From Gelria sp. Kuro-4 (GTDB lineage: Bacteria; Bacillota; DTU030; DUMP01): a DNA stretch of 64,000 nt. Positions within the stretch are counted from its first letter, which is position 1. Every line of letters starts with the position of its first letter. Both the position numbers and the translations under genes were made by a program. The DNA lies in contig NZ_AP024619.1 in the NCBI RefSeq assembly GCF_019668485.1, positions 1,053,001 through 1,117,000 of the forward strand, in the 5' to 3' direction. Positions 45,899 through 55,000 of the stretch are shown here, in pieces. The notes beneath the pieces are model-generated. The model was given only the letters and a program-made list of their open reading frames with translations. It had not been told where the DNA came from and made no database searches.

Positions 45899-46948
45899 AT
45901 GGGGGAGGGGCTCTGGCTGGCGGTGCGCGACAGCGCCGGCCTGTACTTCCTGGGCTGGGTAGGTTGGCGCGTGTTCGAGCGTCTGCAGGTGCCGGCGGCG
46001 AGTCTCCTGGGCGCCATTGCCGCTGTAGGCGTAGCTCAGGTGCTGGGCCTGCGGCTGGAACACGTGCCGTGGGCTTTGAAACTGGTGCTGCAGATCATCC
46101 TCGGTACCTTCATCGGCCTGCGGTTTAAAAAGGACACGCCGGCCAGCCTGCGGCGGCTGGCCGGGCCGGCGTTCCTCGTCTCCGGCTGGATGCTGGCGAG
46201 CTGCTTTCTGGTGGGCCTGGTGTTTCTTAAGCTCACGGAGGTCACCCCCGTGACGGCCGTTCTGGGGGCGGCACCCGGGGGAGTGGCGGAGATGAGCATG
46301 CTGGCCCTCAGCCTGGATGCCGACGCCCTGGTGGTGGCGGTGCTGCAAATCATGCGCCTTTTGGGCATTCTGATGGTGATTCCCTTCCTGGCGGCGCGCC
46401 GGGCCACAGGCCAGCTGCCGGACGGGGAGGCGGAGCCGGCGGCGGTGGGCCCGGCCTGGGGGTGCCCCGCCCTCGCCACGCTCCTTACGGGGGCAGTGGG
46501 CGGCGGCATCGGGCAGTACCTCAACTGGCCGGCCGCCGGGCTTTTGGGAGCGCTCCTCGCCGTGGGGCTTACCTCGAGCTTCTACCGTGAGCTCAGCCCC
46601 CTCCCGCAGGACCTGCGCGTGTGGGCCCAGGTGGGCATCGGCGGCCTGGTAGGGCTGAGCTTTACTCCCGAAGCGCTGGCGCAGACGTGGGGTATGGCCG
46701 GCCCTGTTCTCACCAGCACCGCCGCGTTGATCGGTTCGGGGCTGGTCCTGGCCGCCGTGCTGCGGCGCCTCACCGGCTGGGATTCTCTTACCTGCCTTTT
46801 GGCTGCGGCCCCGGGCGGCGTCACACAGTTTTTCATCCTGGCCTGTGAACTGGGCGCCGACCCGCTTAAGGTGAGCCTGCTCCAGCTGGCGCGGCTGCTG
46901 AGTATCCTCGGGATTCTGCCGCTCCTTCTGCGCCTGCCGCTCTGGTAG
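45899..46948 (+). CDS. AbrB-family membrane protein
   Basis: The 349-residue protein has about ten hydrophobic segments in two homologous halves; each half carries a GAAPGG-type motif (LGAAPGGVAEMSMLAL and LAAAPGGVTQFFILAC), the hallmark of the AbrB membrane duplication family. Members were once called ammonia monooxygenase-like and may be transporters; function is unproven. ATG 45899 follows GAGGAGGAAGG; the frame is open back to 45815 but that part lacks a good site. The upstream spacer (45676-45898) has no other gene. Confidence 0.82.
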   Translation: MGEGLWLAVRDSAGLYFLGWVGWRVFERLQVPAASLLGAIAAVGVAQVLGLRLEHVPWALKLVLQIILGTFIGLRFKKDTPASLRRLAGPAFLVSGWMLASCFLVGLVFLKLTEVTPVTAVLGAAPGGVAEMSMLALSLDADALVVAVLQIMRLLGILMVIPFLAARRATGQLPDGEAEPAAVGPAWGCPALATLLTGAVGGGIGQYLNWPAAGLLGALLAVGLTSSFYRELSPLPQDLRVWAQVGIGGLVGLSFTPEALAQTWGMAGPVLTSTAALIGSGLVLAAVLRRLTGWDSLTCLLAAAPGGVTQFFILACELGADPLKVSLLQLARLLSILGILPLLLRLPLW

Positions 46949-47003
46949 CAGGAATTCCAGCCGGGGGGGAGAATGTAAAGCTTGGAAAGGGAGGTGGGCG
47001 CAC

Positions 47004-48053
47004 ATGCCGGCAGGTCAGGCCCTGAACATCGAGCGGCACAGCCTCTTCCGCTTACACAAAATTGACCAGTTGATCCGGCAGAAACGTTATCCGAACGTTC
47101 CGGCACTGAGCAGGTGCTTGGAGGTGAGCACCCGCACCATTGAACGCGACCTGGAGTTCCTGCGCGATCGCTTGGGCGCCCCCCTTAAGTACGATTTCAA
47201 GCGGCGGGGCTACTTTTACACCAACGACAGTTTCAGCATGCCGCGCCTGAAGCTCACGGAAGGTGAGGTGGTGGCCCTCTACCTGGGGCAGAAGCTCCTG
47301 TGCCAGTACAAGGGCACGCCGTATGAGGCGGCCATTGCCCGGGCCTTCGCCAAGATCCAGACCCTCCTCCCGGACGGCGTCGAGGTGGACCTCGCCGAGG
47401 TGGACGAGTTCCTCTCCTTTGACGTGGAGCCGCTGCGCGGGGAAGAGGAGGCCTTGGCAGCGTGCTTTCAACAGCTGGTGCAGGCCATCCAGGGGCGTGA
47501 GACCATGGACATAATCTACTACACAGCCAGCCGGAACGCCCAGAGCCGGCGGCTGGTGGATCCTTATCATCTGCGCTGCCACCAGGGCGCCTGGTACCTG
47601 ATCGCCTACTGCCATACCCGGAAAGAGGTGCGCATCTTCGCCTTGGACCGGATCAGGTCCCTGCGACCCACGGGCCATAAGTTTCAGCCGCCCGCGGACT
47701 TTTCCCTGAAGGAGTACCTGGGTCACAGCCTGGGCATCGAACGCGGGGGCGAGCTCCGAAAAGTGATGATCAGTTTTGATGCCGTGCAGGCGCGCTGGAT
47801 CCGAGAACGGCAGTGGCACCCCAGCCAGGAGCTCACCGTCCTTGCGGACGGGTCCCTGCTCTTTAAAGTCACGGTGAGCGGCCTGGAGGAGGTAAAACGC
47901 TGGGTGCTGGGGTTTGGCTCCCACGCCGAGGTGCTGGCTCCGGAGGAGCTGCGCCGGGCGGTGGCCCGCGAAGTGGCCCTCCTGGCGCAAAAATACGCCG
48001 GCTGCGCTGCATCGCCTCCGGCTCCCGACACGTTTTCAGGCCGGCCGGAATAG
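47004..48053 (+). CDS. WYL-domain transcriptional regulator
   Basis: The 349-residue protein has an N-terminal winged HTH (PNVPALSRCLEVSTRTIERD) and a WYL domain with LRCHQGAWYLIAYCHTRKEV and FALDRIRSLRPT, followed by the WCX C-terminal extension. WYL proteins sense ligands such as nucleic acids and control DNA repair or defence genes. The ATG follows GGGAGGTGGGCGC. It lies 55 nt after the AbrB-family gene and 38 nt before a small protein; its targets are not evident. Confidence 0.9.
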   Translation: MPAGQALNIERHSLFRLHKIDQLIRQKRYPNVPALSRCLEVSTRTIERDLEFLRDRLGAPLKYDFKRRGYFYTNDSFSMPRLKLTEGEVVALYLGQKLLCQYKGTPYEAAIARAFAKIQTLLPDGVEVDLAEVDEFLSFDVEPLRGEEEALAACFQQLVQAIQGRETMDIIYYTASRNAQSRRLVDPYHLRCHQGAWYLIAYCHTRKEVRIFALDRIRSLRPTGHKFQPPADFSLKEYLGHSLGIERGGELRKVMISFDAVQARWIRERQWHPSQELTVLADGSLLFKVTVSGLEEVKRWVLGFGSHAEVLAPEELRRAVAREVALLAQKYAGCAASPPAPDTFSGRPE

Positions 48054-48091
48054 ACTACTCCTGGAAGGAACCCTGACGAGGGGGGAGCCTT

Positions 48092-48316
48092 ATGACGGAA
48101 AGGTACGGGCCCGGGTACGAGGCGTACAGCCCGGCCGATCTGGTTTTCAACGACCACATGCGTGCCTTGGTGGGGCAGGTGGTGGATGCGGCCACTTGGG
48201 CCGGGACGGTACAGGGTACCCTGGTCGACGCCTTCCCCGATCACATCCTCATTCAGACGCCGTCCGCCCGCTACCACGTTCGCCTGGCGGCCATCGCCTT
48301 TGTGCGGGCGATGTAA
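48092..48316 (+). CDS. Small conserved-looking protein, unknown function
   Basis: This 74-residue protein reads LVGQVVDAATWAGTVQGTLV then DHILIQTPSARYHVRL, a small beta-barrel pattern like DUF2642/YuzF proteins of Bacillus, some of which are spore-associated. The ATG follows GAGGGGGGAGCCTT. The next gene is separated by a good terminator, so the WYL gene and this one may be one transcript. The function is not known. Confidence 0.65.
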   Translation: MTERYGPGYEAYSPADLVFNDHMRALVGQVVDAATWAGTVQGTLVDAFPDHILIQTPSARYHVRLAAIAFVRAM

Positions 48317-48319
48317 TAG

Positions 48320-48343
48320 AACCCGGGACAATCCCGGGTTTTC
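48320..48343 (+). terminator. Intrinsic terminator
   Basis: AACCCGGGA (48320-48328), loop CAA and TCCCGGGTT (48332-48340) form a 9-bp perfect stem running into TTTTC. It ends the transcript containing the WYL regulator and the small protein. Confidence 0.85.
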
Positions 48344-48463
48344 TGCTTGCCGCAGCAACAACTTTTGTCGAAGCCGGGAGGAATTCTTCTTATGAATGTG
48401 GAAACTACATAATAAATTTGAGATCCGGTTAAGCGGCGAATACAAGACAAGGGGGTTGTACAG

Positions 48464-48784
48464 GTGGCTCTCGCTGACCTGGACGTCCAAGTAAACCTGT
48501 ACCGGGACGGGGAGAAGTTCTTTGACCTCTTGAAGGCGGTGCTGCGTGAGTGGCAGAAGTCTCCCTGGCCCCATGAGAAGGAACGCGCCGAATACGCCAA
48601 GGCCTTGTTTTCCCAGGGACTTACCGTTTACGGGAACTACCTGACCCGGGCGCGCGAGAAGGTAGCCAGTGGTTTCGCCACGCCGGCCGACCAGAAGCTG
48701 CTGGGGCGCATGGAGGAGCGTTTTAGCTACTGGCAGGGGAAGTTCCAGGAACTTACCGGAGAAAAAGAGCCCACCTGTTCTTAG
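48464..48784 (+). CDS. Hypothetical alpha-helical protein
   Basis: The 106-residue protein is predicted to be mostly helical and charged: LYRDGEKFFDLLKAVLREWQ, AKALFSQGLTVYGNYLTRAR and RMEERFSYWQGKFQEL. I recognise no domain. The GTG start follows AAGGGGGTTGTACAG. It is 61 nt upstream of another small protein and together they precede the ArsA-like ATPase. The gap before it (48344-48463) has no gene. Confidence 0.7.
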   Translation: MALADLDVQVNLYRDGEKFFDLLKAVLREWQKSPWPHEKERAEYAKALFSQGLTVYGNYLTRAREKVASGFATPADQKLLGRMEERFSYWQGKFQELTGEKEPTCS

Positions 48785-48845
48785 CCAGCTGCGGCCCGGG
48801 ATGCCGGGCCGTTTGCCTTGTAGTTCTGCTCAGGAGGGAAGAGCC

Positions 48846-49136
48846 GTGGCAGGTTCGTGGCAGGATTTTTGGGCCAATGTCCGCGGCGTGCTCAAAGGAT
48901 CCTTTGATTTCCGCGAACGCGCCGTGGCGGTGCTGCGCAAGGAGGCTTTCGAGGAGAACGATACCTTTCTTCTCCTTTGCTTCGCCGATCTCATCGGCGT
49001 ACCGGTTCCCACCTCCTATTACAGCATCGAGCTGCTGCCTTATCTGGCGGAGGAGCTGGAGGGCTGGGAAAGGCGCATCTTGGAGCGCAAGAGCGTGGTG
49101 GCCGAGAAGTTCGGGAAGCACGACTGGTGCTGTTAA
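48846..49136 (+). CDS. Hypothetical protein ending in DWCC
   Basis: This 96-residue protein contains LKGSFDFRERAVAVLRKEAF, FADLIGVPVPTSYYSIELLP and ends GKHDWCC with two adjacent cysteines. I do not recognise the family, but the composition and start (GTG behind CAGGAGGGAAGAGCC) look real. Its stop is 9 nt before tandem-repeat array 1, beyond which lies the ArsA-like ATPase, so it may belong to the same functional group. Confidence 0.7.
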   Translation: MAGSWQDFWANVRGVLKGSFDFRERAVAVLRKEAFEENDTFLLLCFADLIGVPVPTSYYSIELLPYLAEELEGWERRILERKSVVAEKFGKHDWCC

Positions 49137-49145
49137 GAGGTAAGG

Positions 49146-49701
49146 GGACAGGTCGGCAATTCGGGGTAGAAATGGAGGGCCCGACCTGTCCCCATGGCAA
49201 CCCGACGCTCGTTTCTCGCGTGGGCCGGGTGTGCCGTGAAGCTTCGAGTTGAGTCAGTAGGGACAGGTCGGCAATTCGGGGTAGAAATGGAGGGCCCGAC
49301 CTGTCCCCATGGCAACCCGACGCTCGTTTCTCGCGTGGGCCGGGTGTGCCGTGAAGCTTCGAGTTGAGTCAGTAGGGACAGGTCGGCAATTCGGGGTAGA
49401 AATGGAGGGCCCGACCTGTCCCCATGGCAACCCGACGCTCGTTTCTCGCGTGAGCCGGGTGTGCCGTGAAGCTTCGAGTTGAGTCAGTAGGGACAGGTCG
49501 GCAATTCGGGGTAGAAATGGAGGGCCCGACCTGTCCCCATGGCAACCCGACGCTCGTTTCTCGCGTGAGCCGGGTGTGCCGTGAAGCTTCGAGTTGAGTC
49601 AGTAGGGACAGGTCGGCAATTCGGGGCGGGAATGGAGGGCCTGACCTGTCCCCACGGCAACCCGACGCTCGTTTCTCGCGTGGGCCGGGTGTGCCGTGAA
49701 G
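49146..49701 (+). repeat. Tandem-repeat array 1, period 115 bp, 4.8 copies
   Basis: Units begin with GGACAGGTCGGCAATTCGGG at 49146, 49261, 49376, 49491 and 49606; the spacing is exactly 115 bp each time. The last unit stops near 49701, before the TTG of the ATPase gene. Each unit contains GGGACAGGTCGG and CCGACCTGTCCC as 12-bp inverted arms about 27 nt apart. Units 1-4 are nearly identical; unit 5 has several substitutions. ORFs in the array are by-products. Confidence 0.95.
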
Positions 49702-49737
49702 TGGTCCGCGAATGGGCTGAAGATAGGGGGTCTTACC

Positions 49738-50694
49738 TTGGCGGCGTCTTGGTGGGACAAGAAGGTTGTCTTTTTCGGCGGCAAGGGCGGGGTAGGCAAG
49801 ACTACTTGCGCGGCGGCGTTCGGGCTGCTGGCAGCGCAGCGGGGCCGCCGGACCCTGGTGGTGTCCACCGACCCGGCGCACAATCTGGGCGATATCTTTG
49901 CCACGCACATCGCCGAGGAGGGGGAGCTGGCGCCGGGCCTCCGGGGCTACGAGATCGATCCGGCCAAAGAAAGTGCCCGTTACATCGCTGAGGTTAAGCA
50001 GCAACTTCAGAACGTGGTCAGCCCGGTGATCATGGAGGAGATCGAGCGGCAGGTGGAGGCGGCCTATGCCGCCCCCGGCTCGGAAGAGGCGGCCGTCTTC
50101 GACAAGTTTATCGACATGCTGGACCGGTTGGCAAGCGAGTTTGACCTGGTGGTCTTCGATACAGCGCCCACCGGCCACACCCTGCGCCTCCTCTCGCTCC
50201 CCGAGCTCTTGGCGGCCTGGATCGACCGTCTGATCAAACAGCGCGAGAAGGCCAATCGGCTCCTGTCCATGGCGGCGGCGGGAGCGGTGGAACTCAAGGA
50301 GAAGGCGGAGAGGGAAGATCCCGTGCTGGCCACGTTAAAGCGGCGCCGGGCGCGTTTCACCCGTGCCCGCGCTTTTCTGGTGGACGACCAGCAGGCGACC
50401 TTCGTTTTCGTGGTGAACGCAGAGAAACTCCCCATTCTCGAGACGAAAAAGGCGCTTACGGTGCTGCAGAAGAACCACATCCCCGTGGGCGGCATCATTG
50501 TCAACCGCCTGCTTCCGGACAGTGCCGGGGACGCGTTCTGGGGCCGGCGCAAAGAGCTGGAGGAGGAACACCTGGCCGAGATTGAGCGCGAATTTCGCGG
50601 GCTGATCCTGGCCCGGCTGCCGCTTCTCCCCGGCGATGTCTACGGCCGGCAGGCGCTGGACCAGGTGGTGGCCCTCCTCGACAAGCAAGTGTAA
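49738..50694 (+). CDS. ArsA/GET3-family ATPase
   Basis: The 318-residue protein is a deviant P-loop ATPase: GGKGGVGKTT (about residues 15-24), STDPAHNLGDIF, and DTAPTGHTLRLLSLPELLA, the A-loop signature of ArsA/TRC40. It lacks the duplicated second half of ArsA from plasmid operons. No arsenic genes are near, so a role in membrane protein targeting or other dimeric ATPase function is as likely. TTG 49738 is favoured because AGGGGG lies 7 nt upstream; the frame reaches back into the repeat array. Confidence 0.88.
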   Translation: MAASWWDKKVVFFGGKGGVGKTTCAAAFGLLAAQRGRRTLVVSTDPAHNLGDIFATHIAEEGELAPGLRGYEIDPAKESARYIAEVKQQLQNVVSPVIMEEIERQVEAAYAAPGSEEAAVFDKFIDMLDRLASEFDLVVFDTAPTGHTLRLLSLPELLAAWIDRLIKQREKANRLLSMAAAGAVELKEKAEREDPVLATLKRRRARFTRARAFLVDDQQATFVFVVNAEKLPILETKKALTVLQKNHIPVGGIIVNRLLPDSAGDAFWGRRKELEEEHLAEIEREFRGLILARLPLLPGDVYGRQALDQVVALLDKQV

Positions 50695-50696
50695 GT

Positions 50697-50720
50697 GGGC
50701 GCGAGACCTGACCCAATAGG
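50697..50720 (+). repeat. Solitary half-copy of the array 2 repeat
   Basis: GGGCGCGAGACCTGACCCAAT matches the boundary segment of array 2 units (GGGCGCGATACCTGACCCAAT) with one difference. It sits in the spacer between the ATPase gene and sfsA. A weaker match, GATACCTGACCCC, is at 45821-45833. Confidence 0.7.
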
Positions 50721-50741
50721 TGGCCGCTGGGGGGATTGGCA

Positions 50742-51458
50742 GTGCCGGAAATAGCTGAGCCGTTGCCGCCGCTGCAGCGCGGCCGGCTCGTCGCCCGCCC
50801 GAACCGTTTCCTGGCCCGGGTGGAGCTGGGCGATGCGGCCGTAGAGGCGCACGTGCCCGATCCGGGACGGCTGGAGGAGCTCTTGCTGCCGGGGGCGGCG
50901 GTGTATGTGGCTGCCGCCGGCGCGCCGGGACGGCGCACGGCCTACGACCTGCGCCTGGTGGAGGGGCCGGCGGGCCTGGTTTCCGTGGACAGCCGCGTGC
51001 CCAACCGCCTGGTGGCCCGGGCGCTGGCGGCCGGGGCCTGGCCTGCGTTTGCCGCCTATTCCAGCGTCAAGGCCGAGCCGCGCTCCAGGCACGGCCGCTT
51101 TGACTTCCTGCTCCGGGGCGCGGGGCTTCCGGATTGCTTCATCGAAGTCAAAGGCTGTACCCTGGTGAAGGAGGGTACAGCTCTTTTTCCCGATGCACCC
51201 ACCGCCCGCGGCGCCCGCCACCTGCGCGACCTGGCGGCGCTTGCCTTGAGCGGCAGCCGGGCCGCGGCCCTCTTCATCGTGCAGCGCGCCGATGCCCGCT
51301 GCTTTCGGCCCCACGCGCGGCTGGACCCGGAATTTGCCGCCGCCTGCTGGGAAGCGTCCACCGCGGGAGTCGAGCTGCGGGCCTTTCGCTGTTCGGTGAC
51401 CCGTGCGGCTATCACGCTCATCGAAGAAATACCGGTTGTCCTGGGGCGGGCGCAATGA
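50742..51458 (+). CDS. sfsA: SfsA DNA/RNA nuclease family protein
   Basis: SfsA proteins were named for sugar fermentation stimulation in E. coli and have an N-terminal OB fold plus a PD-(D/E)XK nuclease domain. Here the OB part contains RFLARVELGDAAVEAHVPDP and GRLEELLLPGA, and the nuclease part has RHGRFDFLL with FIEVKGCTL. The length is 238 residues. GTG 50742 fits GGGGGGA at 6 nt better than TTG 50736. It lies between repeat arrays together with the ArsA-like gene. Confidence 0.92.
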   Translation: MPEIAEPLPPLQRGRLVARPNRFLARVELGDAAVEAHVPDPGRLEELLLPGAAVYVAAAGAPGRRTAYDLRLVEGPAGLVSVDSRVPNRLVARALAAGAWPAFAAYSSVKAEPRSRHGRFDFLLRGAGLPDCFIEVKGCTLVKEGTALFPDAPTARGARHLRDLAALALSGSRAAALFIVQRADARCFRPHARLDPEFAAACWEASTAGVELRAFRCSVTRAAITLIEEIPVVLGRAQ

Positions 51459-51513
51459 ATCGCGCCCCTGCGGGCGGCGGCAGGAATCGGGGCGACGGGC
51501 GTCTAAAACATTC

Positions 51514-51990
51514 AGAGGTAGAGCGTCAGGTCTGCGCCGGGAGGTTCGCTGCGGCGGTACGGCCCGCGTTGGGGTAGCAGGGCAGGTAGGTTGGAATTCT
51601 CACGTCGGGCGCGATACCTGACCCAATAATGGTAAAGCGTCAGGTCTGCGCCGGGGGGTCCGCCGCGGCGGTGCGGCCCGCGTCGGGCCGGCAGGGTAGG
51701 TAGGTTGAACTCCTTGCGTCGGGCGCGATACCTGACCCAATGGTGGTAAAGCGTCAGGTCTGCGCCGGGGGGTCCGCTGCGGCGGTGCGGCCCGCGTCGG
51801 GCCGGCAGGGTAGGTAGGTTAAACTTCTTGCGGCGGGCGCGATACCTGACCCAATAATGGTAGAGCGTCAGGTCTGCGCCGGGGGTCCGCCGCGGCGGTG
51901 CGGCCCGCGTCGGGCCGGCAGGGTAGGTAGGTTGAACTTCTTGCGGCGGGCGCGATACCTGACCCAATGGTGGTAAAGCGTCAGGTCTGG
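51514..51990 (+). repeat. Tandem-repeat array 2, period 114 bp, about 4 copies
   Basis: The segment GCGTCAGGTCTG recurs at 51523, 51637, 51751, 51865 and 51978 (spacing 114, 114, 114, 113). Each junction has ACCTGAC and GTCAGGT arms 16 nt apart, and each unit has a CGGCCCG-CGT-CGGGCCG hairpin and CCGCCGCGGCGG. The sequence is unrelated to array 1 apart from the AGGTC-type core. The array runs up to the leader of addB. Confidence 0.95.
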
Positions 51991-52011
51991 AAGCTTAAGG
52001 GGGTACCGGGG

Positions 52012-55000
52012 ATGGGAGATAAGGCCAGCGTGCGCTTTATTCTCGGGCGGGCGGGAGCAGGCAAAACCTACACCTGCCTTAAAGCCATCGAAGGGGAGCT
52101 TTTGCGCGCGGGCGAGGACGGCCCGCCCCTCATCCTCCTGGTACCGGAGCAGGCAGCCTTCCAGATGGAGTACGAACTTTTGGCTCGGGGGCAAATAGCG
52201 GCCACAGCCCGCGCCCAGGTGCTGAGTTTCCGCCGCCTTGCCCGCCGTGTGCTGGGGGAGGTGGGCGGCGGCGCGCGGCCCTGGCTGGGCGAGCTGGGCA
52301 AGCGCATGGTGCTGCGCGCCCTCATCCAAAGGCACCGGGGTGAGCTGCGCCTCTTCGCCAAAAGCGCCGCCACAGCCGGGTTCACCGAGCGCCTGGCCGG
52401 GACGCTGGCGGAGCTCAAGCTCTACAACATTTCCCCGGAAATGTTGGGCCGGCGCCTGGCAGCGCTCACCGCGGCAGGGATGGGGGAGAGCCCGCTGGCG
52501 GGCAAGCTCCACGACCTGGCCCTCCTTTACCGGGAGCTGGAGGACTTCCTGGCTCCCCGCTACACCGACCCGGAGGGCTACCTAACTTTCCTGGCTGCCC
52601 GCCTGCCGCAGGCGCCTTCGCTGCAGCAGGCGCGGGTGTGGGTCGACGGCTTCAGCGGCTTCACCCCTGAAGAGTTCCAGGTACTGGCCGCCCTTTTGCA
52701 GACAGCGGCGCGCGTGGAGGTGACCCTGTGCCTGGACGCCGGGGAACTCAACCGGCCCCTTGTGGAGACGGACCTTTTTCACCCCACGCGGGAAACGTAC
52801 GTCAAACTGCGCGACCTGGCGGTCGCGGCCGGGGCGCGCCTGGAGCCGCCGCTGGTCCTGGATGATCCTCAGGCCCTGCCCCCGCGCTTTGCCCACGCCC
52901 GCGAGCTGGCCCACCTGGAGCGCTGCTTTTTCCGCTACCCCACCGCCGCCTGGTCGCGGCCGGCACCCGGCCTCTCCCTGGTGGCGGCGGCCAACCGGCG
53001 CACGGAAGTGGAGGCAGCGGCGCGCCGGATCATCAGCCTGGCCCGGGAGGAGGGGCTGCGCTGGCGGGAGATGGCCCTGGTGGTGCGGGACCTGGAGCTG
53101 TACCACGATCTTGTCGCCACCGTGTTTGCGGACCACGGCATCCCCTGCTTCATCGACCGCAAGCGCCCGGTGCTGCACCACCCCCTGGCCCAGCTCGCGC
53201 TGGCCGCCTTGGAGGTGGTTACCAGCAACTGGTCGTATGAGGCTGTCTTTCGCTGCCTGAAAACCGACCTCTTTCCCCTCAGCCGGCCGGAGGTGGACCG
53301 GCTGGAGAACTACGTCCTCGCCTTCGGGGTACGGGGCGCCACCTGGCAGCGCCCGCAGGACTGGGATTTCCCTGCCCGCGCCGGCGGGGGCAGGAACGCC
53401 GGGGCGGCCCCGTGGGAAGGGGTAGACGACCTGCGCCGGCAGGTGGCCGCCTGCCTGGCCCCCCTTACCTCTGCCTGTCGCCGCGGCGAGAAGGTGAGCG
53501 CTGCCGCCCTTACGGCGGCCCTCTGGCACTTCCTGGACGGCCTGAAAGTTGGCGAAACCCTGGCGGGATGGGCCAAGGAGGCCGAGGCGCGCGGTGACCT
53601 GGCGGCGGCACAGGAACACAGCCAGGTGTGGACCCGCTTCCTGGAGCTACTCGATGAACTGGTTATCGGGCTGGGCGACACGCCGCTTACGCCGGAGGAG
53701 TACGGGGAAATCCTGGCCAGCGGCCTGGAGAGCCTGCGCCTGGGCCTCGTGCCCCCGAGCCTGGACCAGGTGCTGGTGGGGGGACTGGAGCGGTCCCGCC
53801 ACCCCAACGTGCGCGCGGCCTTTGTGCTGGGCGTAAGCGATGGGGTGCTCCCCGGCCGCGTGAGCGAGGACGCCGTCTTCACCGACCGGGAACGGGAGGA
53901 GCTCCGGGCGGCCGGCCTGGAACTGGCGCCTACCAGCCGGCAGCGCCAACTCCACGAGCAGTACCTGACCTACATTGCCCTCACCCGCGCCGGCGAACGT
54001 CTCTGGGTGAGTTTTCCCTTGGCCGACGAGGAGGGGCGGGCCTTGGCCCCGTCACGGATCATCACCCGCTTGCGTGAACTTTTCCCCGCCGCGCTGGAAA
54101 CGTATGCTGCTTCCGAGCCGAGCGGCGCAGTGGCGGAAGACCTGGCCTTTCTTACTTCGCCGGCGCGCGCTGCCGCTTATTTGGCGGGGCAGCTCCGCCT
54201 CGCCCGGGCCGGCCGGCCCCTGAGCCCGCTGTGGCGGGCGGTGCAGCGCCATCTCCTGGCCGCGCCGGCCCTCAGGGCCCTGGCGGAAAAGGCCACCGCC
54301 GGCCTGAATCACCGGAACCAGGTAGGGCCGCTCCCGGCATCCCTGGCGCGCCGGCTCTACGGCAGCCCTCTGCGCACCAGCGTCACACGGTTGGAAGAGT
54401 TTGCCAGCTGCCCCTTCAGCCACTTCGCCGTGCACGGCCTGCGGCTGGCCGAGCGGGCGGAGTTCGGCCTGGACCTGCCTTCCCTGGGACTTTTCACCCA
54501 CGGCATCCTGCGCGCTGTCACCGGGCGGCTCCTTTCGGCAGGACGCGACTTTGCCTCGCTGAGCGGCGAAGAGGCGGCGGCCTTGGTGGCGTCTGAGGTG
54601 GAAAGGGCGCTGCCGGCTTTTGCCGGTGGGGTCCTCGTAAGCTCACCGCGTTACATCTACCTGGCCCGGCGCCTCACCCGTCTCCTGAGCGGAGCGGTGG
54701 AGATCCTGGCGGAACAGGCCCGCCGCGGCGCCTTCCGCACCCGGGCGGCGGAGCTCAAGTTCGGCCTGCCGGGCGCGGCGCCCGGGCTTACCTTCATCCT
54801 GCCGGACGGAGAGCAGTTCGCCCTGGTCGGGCAGATCGATCGCCTCGATGTAGCCGCGGTGGAAGGGCGCACCTACATAAGGATTGTGGACTATAAGAGC
54901 AGCCCCCGGCGGCTGGCGCTCGCCGAGGTGTACCACGGCCTTTCCCTGCAGCTTTTGGTCTACCTCCTGGCCGCGCTGGCGCTGGGGGCGGACCTGGGGC

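Noticed and set aside
49369-50178. Minus-strand ORF of 269 residues with internally repeated protein sequence
   Set aside because: It is the translation of tandem array 1 plus the antisense of the ATPase gene; no start signal and no family.
49738-50694. Arsenite efflux ATPase
   Set aside because: It has only a single ATPase half and no arsB, arsC or arsR neighbours.
49146-51990. CRISPR arrays
   Set aside because: Units are 114-115 bp and nearly identical along their full length, with no variable spacers and no cas genes.
51967-52011. N-terminal extension of AddB into array 2
   Set aside because: Those codons are repeat sequence; ATG 52012 has its own ribosome site and gives the normal AddB start.
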